DNA of 6,924 nucleotides from Lachnospiraceae bacterium UBA3801 (GTDB lineage Bacteria > Bacillota > Clostridia > Lachnospirales > Lachnospiraceae). The DNA is taken from positions 1 to 6,924 of the forward strand of contig DFEN01000051.1 of assembly GCA_002368685.1 (NCBI GenBank), written 5' to 3'. Below the pieces are notes generated by a model. It saw only the letters and a program-made list of their open reading frames with translations. It had not been told where the DNA came from and ran no database searches. Positions 4,954 to 6,924 of the stretch are shown piece by piece (position 1 is the stretch's first letter; each line of letters begins with the position of its first letter). Both the position numbers and the translations under genes were made by a program.

Positions 4954-6252
4954 TTACTTTACCCCCGAATCATTGAATCTCTTAACGGCATTTGCTTTAT
5001 CAGCAAGTGAACCTTTCTTAGGAGCTTCGTTTTCAACAGAACTATCATAGTTCTTTAAATTCATATTTCCATATTTGTTCAGACTCTTATTTTTAGAAGT
5101 ACTACTTGATGATTCATCACTAGTCTGACCCATAGCAGCTTCAGTCATTCTTTGACCTAATGTCTTCTTACCACTAGCTTTTCTCTTAGCTATATCCTTA
5201 GCTGCCTTTGCTTTCTGCTTCTCAACTAGTTTCTCCATATCAATGTGATCATAATAAAGATTAGTAAACACAGTAATAAGGAAACCAACAAATGCAGAAA
5301 CAGCCCAATATATACCAAGTCCGGCAGGTGCACTTACAGTTATAATAAATGACATAACCGGCATGAAATACATTGATCTACGCATAGATTTCATCTGAGC
5401 ATCCTGCTGAGGATCACCTGTTTCATTCATAGGCATAACTATCATAGATAGTAACTGACATATAAATGAAGCTATTGGAATAAGCAGTGCAGGTGTAAGC
5501 TTAAGTCCAGGTGCTTCAGATAGGTTAATACCAAAAATAAAATGATTAACTCTATTTATCTGGTCACTATTCTGAGCTATAAGATTTGCAACGTCTGGAT
5601 TAGATGAAAATGCACTAGCAACTTTACCTAATAAAGATTCATTACATCTATAAAGTACATCTATTACACTATTAAGTGATTCTAATCCTTTACCCGAAGC
5701 AGCATCTGTAGATGTAGCAAATTCAACAAGCTTAGTTGTAAGTCTTGGAATCTTGTTACCATCTATAAAGTCAGACATTATCTTGTAACCATTGTCTGTC
5801 TTCATAATAGCCTGAGCTATTGGTTCATAAAGAGCTTTTACCTTTGGTACATAAGCAGGAATATTCTGAATAACGTTATACAGACCAATAAATACAGGGA
5901 ACTGAATAAGTGATGTTATACAACCCTGAGTCATCTTAATACCGTACTTTTCCTGTAACTCACGAGTTTCCTGCTGCTGGGCAAGCATAGATTCCTGATC
6001 CTTCTTACCCTTATATTTCTTAGTAATCTTATTAAATTCAGGTCTAAGGAACTGCTGAATCTTAGAAGATCTTGTTGTTTTCAGGTTAAATGGAAAAAGT
6101 AGAAGTCTTATAATTACAGTAAAAACAACAATACTGAGAGCTATAGACTCTATTCCCATACCATTAAACAGAGTATAGATGGCATTAAAAAGAAGACCTA
6201 GTAGTTTAGTAACCGGTCCCATAATAATACCAGTATTCTGTGTTAGTATCAT
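4954..6252 (-). CDS. yidC: Membrane protein insertase YidC/OxaA/SpoIIIJ
   Basis: Inserts proteins into the cytoplasmic membrane, alone or with SecYEG. The 432-residue protein has the Gram-positive Oxa1 layout. The first core helix (about 37-56) carries the conserved groove arginine (Arg49 in IIRLLLFPF). A charged cytoplasmic hairpin follows at about 57-107, then a second helix at about 108-128. A long extracytoplasmic loop runs from about 130 to 250, then a helix at about 252-273. The QMKSMRRSMYFMPV segment (286-299) leads into the last two helices (about 295-332). A basic, Ser-rich cytoplasmic tail of about 95 residues follows, as in members that touch the ribosome. Unlike Bacillus SpoIIIJ there is no N-terminal lipobox. 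AGGAG at 6259-6263, 6 nt from the ATG, decides the start against Met11. The gene follows yidD by 11 nt and precedes khpB by 2 nt. Confidence 0.97.
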   Translation of the reverse strand: MILTQNTGIIMGPVTKLLGLLFNAIYTLFNGMGIESIALSIVVFTVIIRLLLFPFNLKTTRSSKIQQFLRPEFNKITKKYKGKKDQESMLAQQQETRELQEKYGIKMTQGCITSLIQFPVFIGLYNVIQNIPAYVPKVKALYEPIAQAIMKTDNGYKIMSDFIDGNKIPRLTTKLVEFATSTDAASGKGLESLNSVIDVLYRCNESLLGKVASAFSSNPDVANLIAQNSDQINRVNHFIFGINLSEAPGLKLTPALLIPIASFICQLLSMIVMPMNETGDPQQDAQMKSMRRSMYFMPVMSFIITVSAPAGLGIYWAVSAFVGFLITVFTNLYYDHIDMEKLVEKQKAKAAKDIAKRKASGKKTLGQRMTEAAMGQTSDESSSSTSKNKSLNKYGNMNLKNYDSSVENEAPKKGSLADKANAVKRFNDSGVK

Positions 6253-6263
6253 TTTTTTCTCCT

Positions 6264-6476
6264 CTACGGAACAGGATCATATCCACCATGATTAAAAGGA
6301 TTGCATCTAAGTAATCTCCAAATAGTAAGAAGAGTTCCTTTAAAAAAACCATGCTTCTGATATGCTTCTATAGCATATTCCGAACAAGTAGGATAAAAGA
6401 TGCATGTACTATGTCCTTTTAGGTGAGATAAATGTTTCCTATAGAATTTGATCAAAGCTATACAAATATTCTTCAT
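6264..6476 (-). CDS. yidD: Membrane protein insertion efficiency factor YidD
   Basis: Small membrane-associated protein that helps YidC-dependent insertion. The 70-residue protein has family length and all the usual features: a basic amphipathic N-terminus ([13 protein letters not shown]), the [19 protein letters not shown] block with Cys25 and Cys31, and the end [17 protein letters not shown] with Cys58. The start [12 protein letters not shown] is in the place usual for the family. No Shine-Dalgarno sequence precedes it (the upstream bases are CAAATAGTTATTTATT), and the rnpA stop is only 9 nt upstream, so translation probably depends on ribosomes finishing rnpA. Its position between rnpA and yidC is the conserved one. 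Confidence 0.97.
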   Translation of the reverse strand: MKNICIALIKFYRKHLSHLKGHSTCIFYPTCSEYAIEAYQKHGFFKGTLLTIWRLLRCNPFNHGGYDPVP

Positions 6477-6485
6477 AATAAATAA

Positions 6486-6821
6486 CTATTTGATAATACT
6501 ATGTTTACGACATAAGTGTAGGAAAGCACTTTCTATTTCTTGAAAGCTCTTTCCTTTGGCAGTATGTCTCGCTACAACAATAATGTCATAGCCTTCCTTA
6601 ATATTATCCACATTCAATCTGTAGCTTTCTTTTATAAGACGCTTTATTCTATGTCTTATAACACTATTACCGACCTTTTTACTCACAGAGATTCCAATTC
6701 TACTGTACTCCTGGTCTGTAGGTAGGATGTACATCACTAAATATTTATTTGCCAACGATTTTCTGTGGTTATACACCTGGCTAAACTCTCTGGAGTTTTT
6801 TAATGAAATAATACTATTCAT
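6486..6821 (-). CDS. rnpA: Ribonuclease P protein component
   Basis: Basic protein subunit of RNase P, which helps the catalytic RNA (rnpB, not in this window) bind and cut the 5' leader of pre-tRNAs. The 111-residue protein is of normal size. The N-terminal SLKNSREFSQVYNHRKS and the central ISVSKKVGNSVIRHRIKRL (44-62) match the family. The latter is the RNR motif that contacts the RNA, here with RHR at 56-58 rather than the commoner RNR. YDIIVVAR (78-85) is the following conserved strand. The gene starts 11 nt after the rpmH stop with no Shine-Dalgarno sequence, only the AT-rich TTCAAATTAAT, so it is probably translated by coupling to rpmH, as expected for this tightly linked pair. It ends 9 nt before yidD. 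Confidence 0.97.
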   Translation of the reverse strand: MNSIISLKNSREFSQVYNHRKSLANKYLVMYILPTDQEYSRIGISVSKKVGNSVIRHRIKRLIKESYRLNVDNIKEGYDIIVVARHTAKGKSFQEIESAFLHLCRKHSIIK

Positions 6822-6832
6822 ATTAATTTGAA

Positions 6833-6924
6833 TTATGCTGTAAGAGATTTTCTACCCTTAGCACGTCTAGCTGATAAAACCTTACGTCCATTAGCTGTAC
6901 TCATTCTCTTTCTGAAACCATGAA
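6833..6924 (-). CDS. rpmH: Large ribosomal subunit protein bL34, C-terminal part (cut by right edge)
   Basis: Read on the minus strand, the last 29 codons and the TAA stop are present, beginning HGFRKRMSTANGRKVL and ending RRAKGRKSLTA. This very basic segment is characteristic of L34 (about 44 residues in full); roughly the first 15 residues are past the right edge. L34 is a small protein of the 50S subunit near the exit side. The gene leads the rpmH-rnpA-yidD-yidC-jag cluster; its promoter is outside the window. In many bacteria dnaA lies next to rpmH. Confidence 0.96.
   Translation of the reverse strand, partial: HGFRKRMSTANGRKVLSARRAKGRKSLTA

Noticed and set aside
6220..6222. Alternative yidC start at Met11 (MGPVTKLLG)
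   Set aside because: No ribosome binding site precedes it, while AGGAG is well placed before the first ATG at 6252.
6540..6725. 61-residue plus-strand open frame
   Set aside because: Antisense to rnpA with no ribosome binding site or family features.

Overview
This AT-rich window carries the usual gene style of a low-GC Firmicute, most likely a clostridium of the Lachnospiraceae type. That placement is inferred from gene content, protein character and base composition; no rRNA or other phylogenetic marker was compared. All nine protein genes recognised are chromosomal housekeeping or cell-envelope genes, two of them cut by the window edges. There is no phage, plasmid, transposase, tRNA, rRNA or CRISPR array. 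The two longest gene-free stretches are about 130 bp each, and both are described.

Left block (minus strand, about 1-3200, read right to left): a membrane-anchored D-alanyl-D-alanine carboxypeptidase, then a cytoplasmic coiled-coil protein with a GHKL ATPase domain that resembles DegS but lacks a recognisable phospho-acceptor histidine motif, then the first 134 codons of argS (arginyl-tRNA synthetase). The gaps are 17 and 13 nt, each downstream gene has its own Shine-Dalgarno sequence, and no terminator separates them, so this reads as one operon. A probable sigma-A promoter for it lies at 3241-3269.

Middle (plus strand, about 3276-4100): a near-perfect sigma-A promoter (TTGACA, 17 nt, TATACT) drives a monocistronic trmB, the tRNA (guanine-N7) methyltransferase. 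This promoter is back to back with the carboxypeptidase promoter. trmB converges with the right-hand operon on a palindromic region. That region holds three copies of a 38-nt-scale unit centred on CGGTTCT, two direct and one inverted. The last two form a long hairpin that probably serves as a bidirectional terminator.

Right block (minus strand, about 4121-6924, read right to left): the 3' end of rpmH, then rnpA, yidD, yidC and khpB/jag. This is the conserved origin-proximal cluster that joins ribosomal protein L34, RNase P protein, membrane-protein insertion factors and a KH/R3H RNA-binding protein. In many bacteria it lies next to dnaA/oriC, so the origin may lie just past the right edge. 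The mnmE-mnmG-rsmG genes that often follow jag are absent; the palindromic element and convergent trmB stand there instead.

The points most worth a second look are the DegS-like protein without an evident phospho-acceptor, the three-copy palindromic repeat that contains the trmB stop codon, and the lysine/aspartate-rich cytoplasmic tail of the carboxypeptidase. I do not see an outright new system here.
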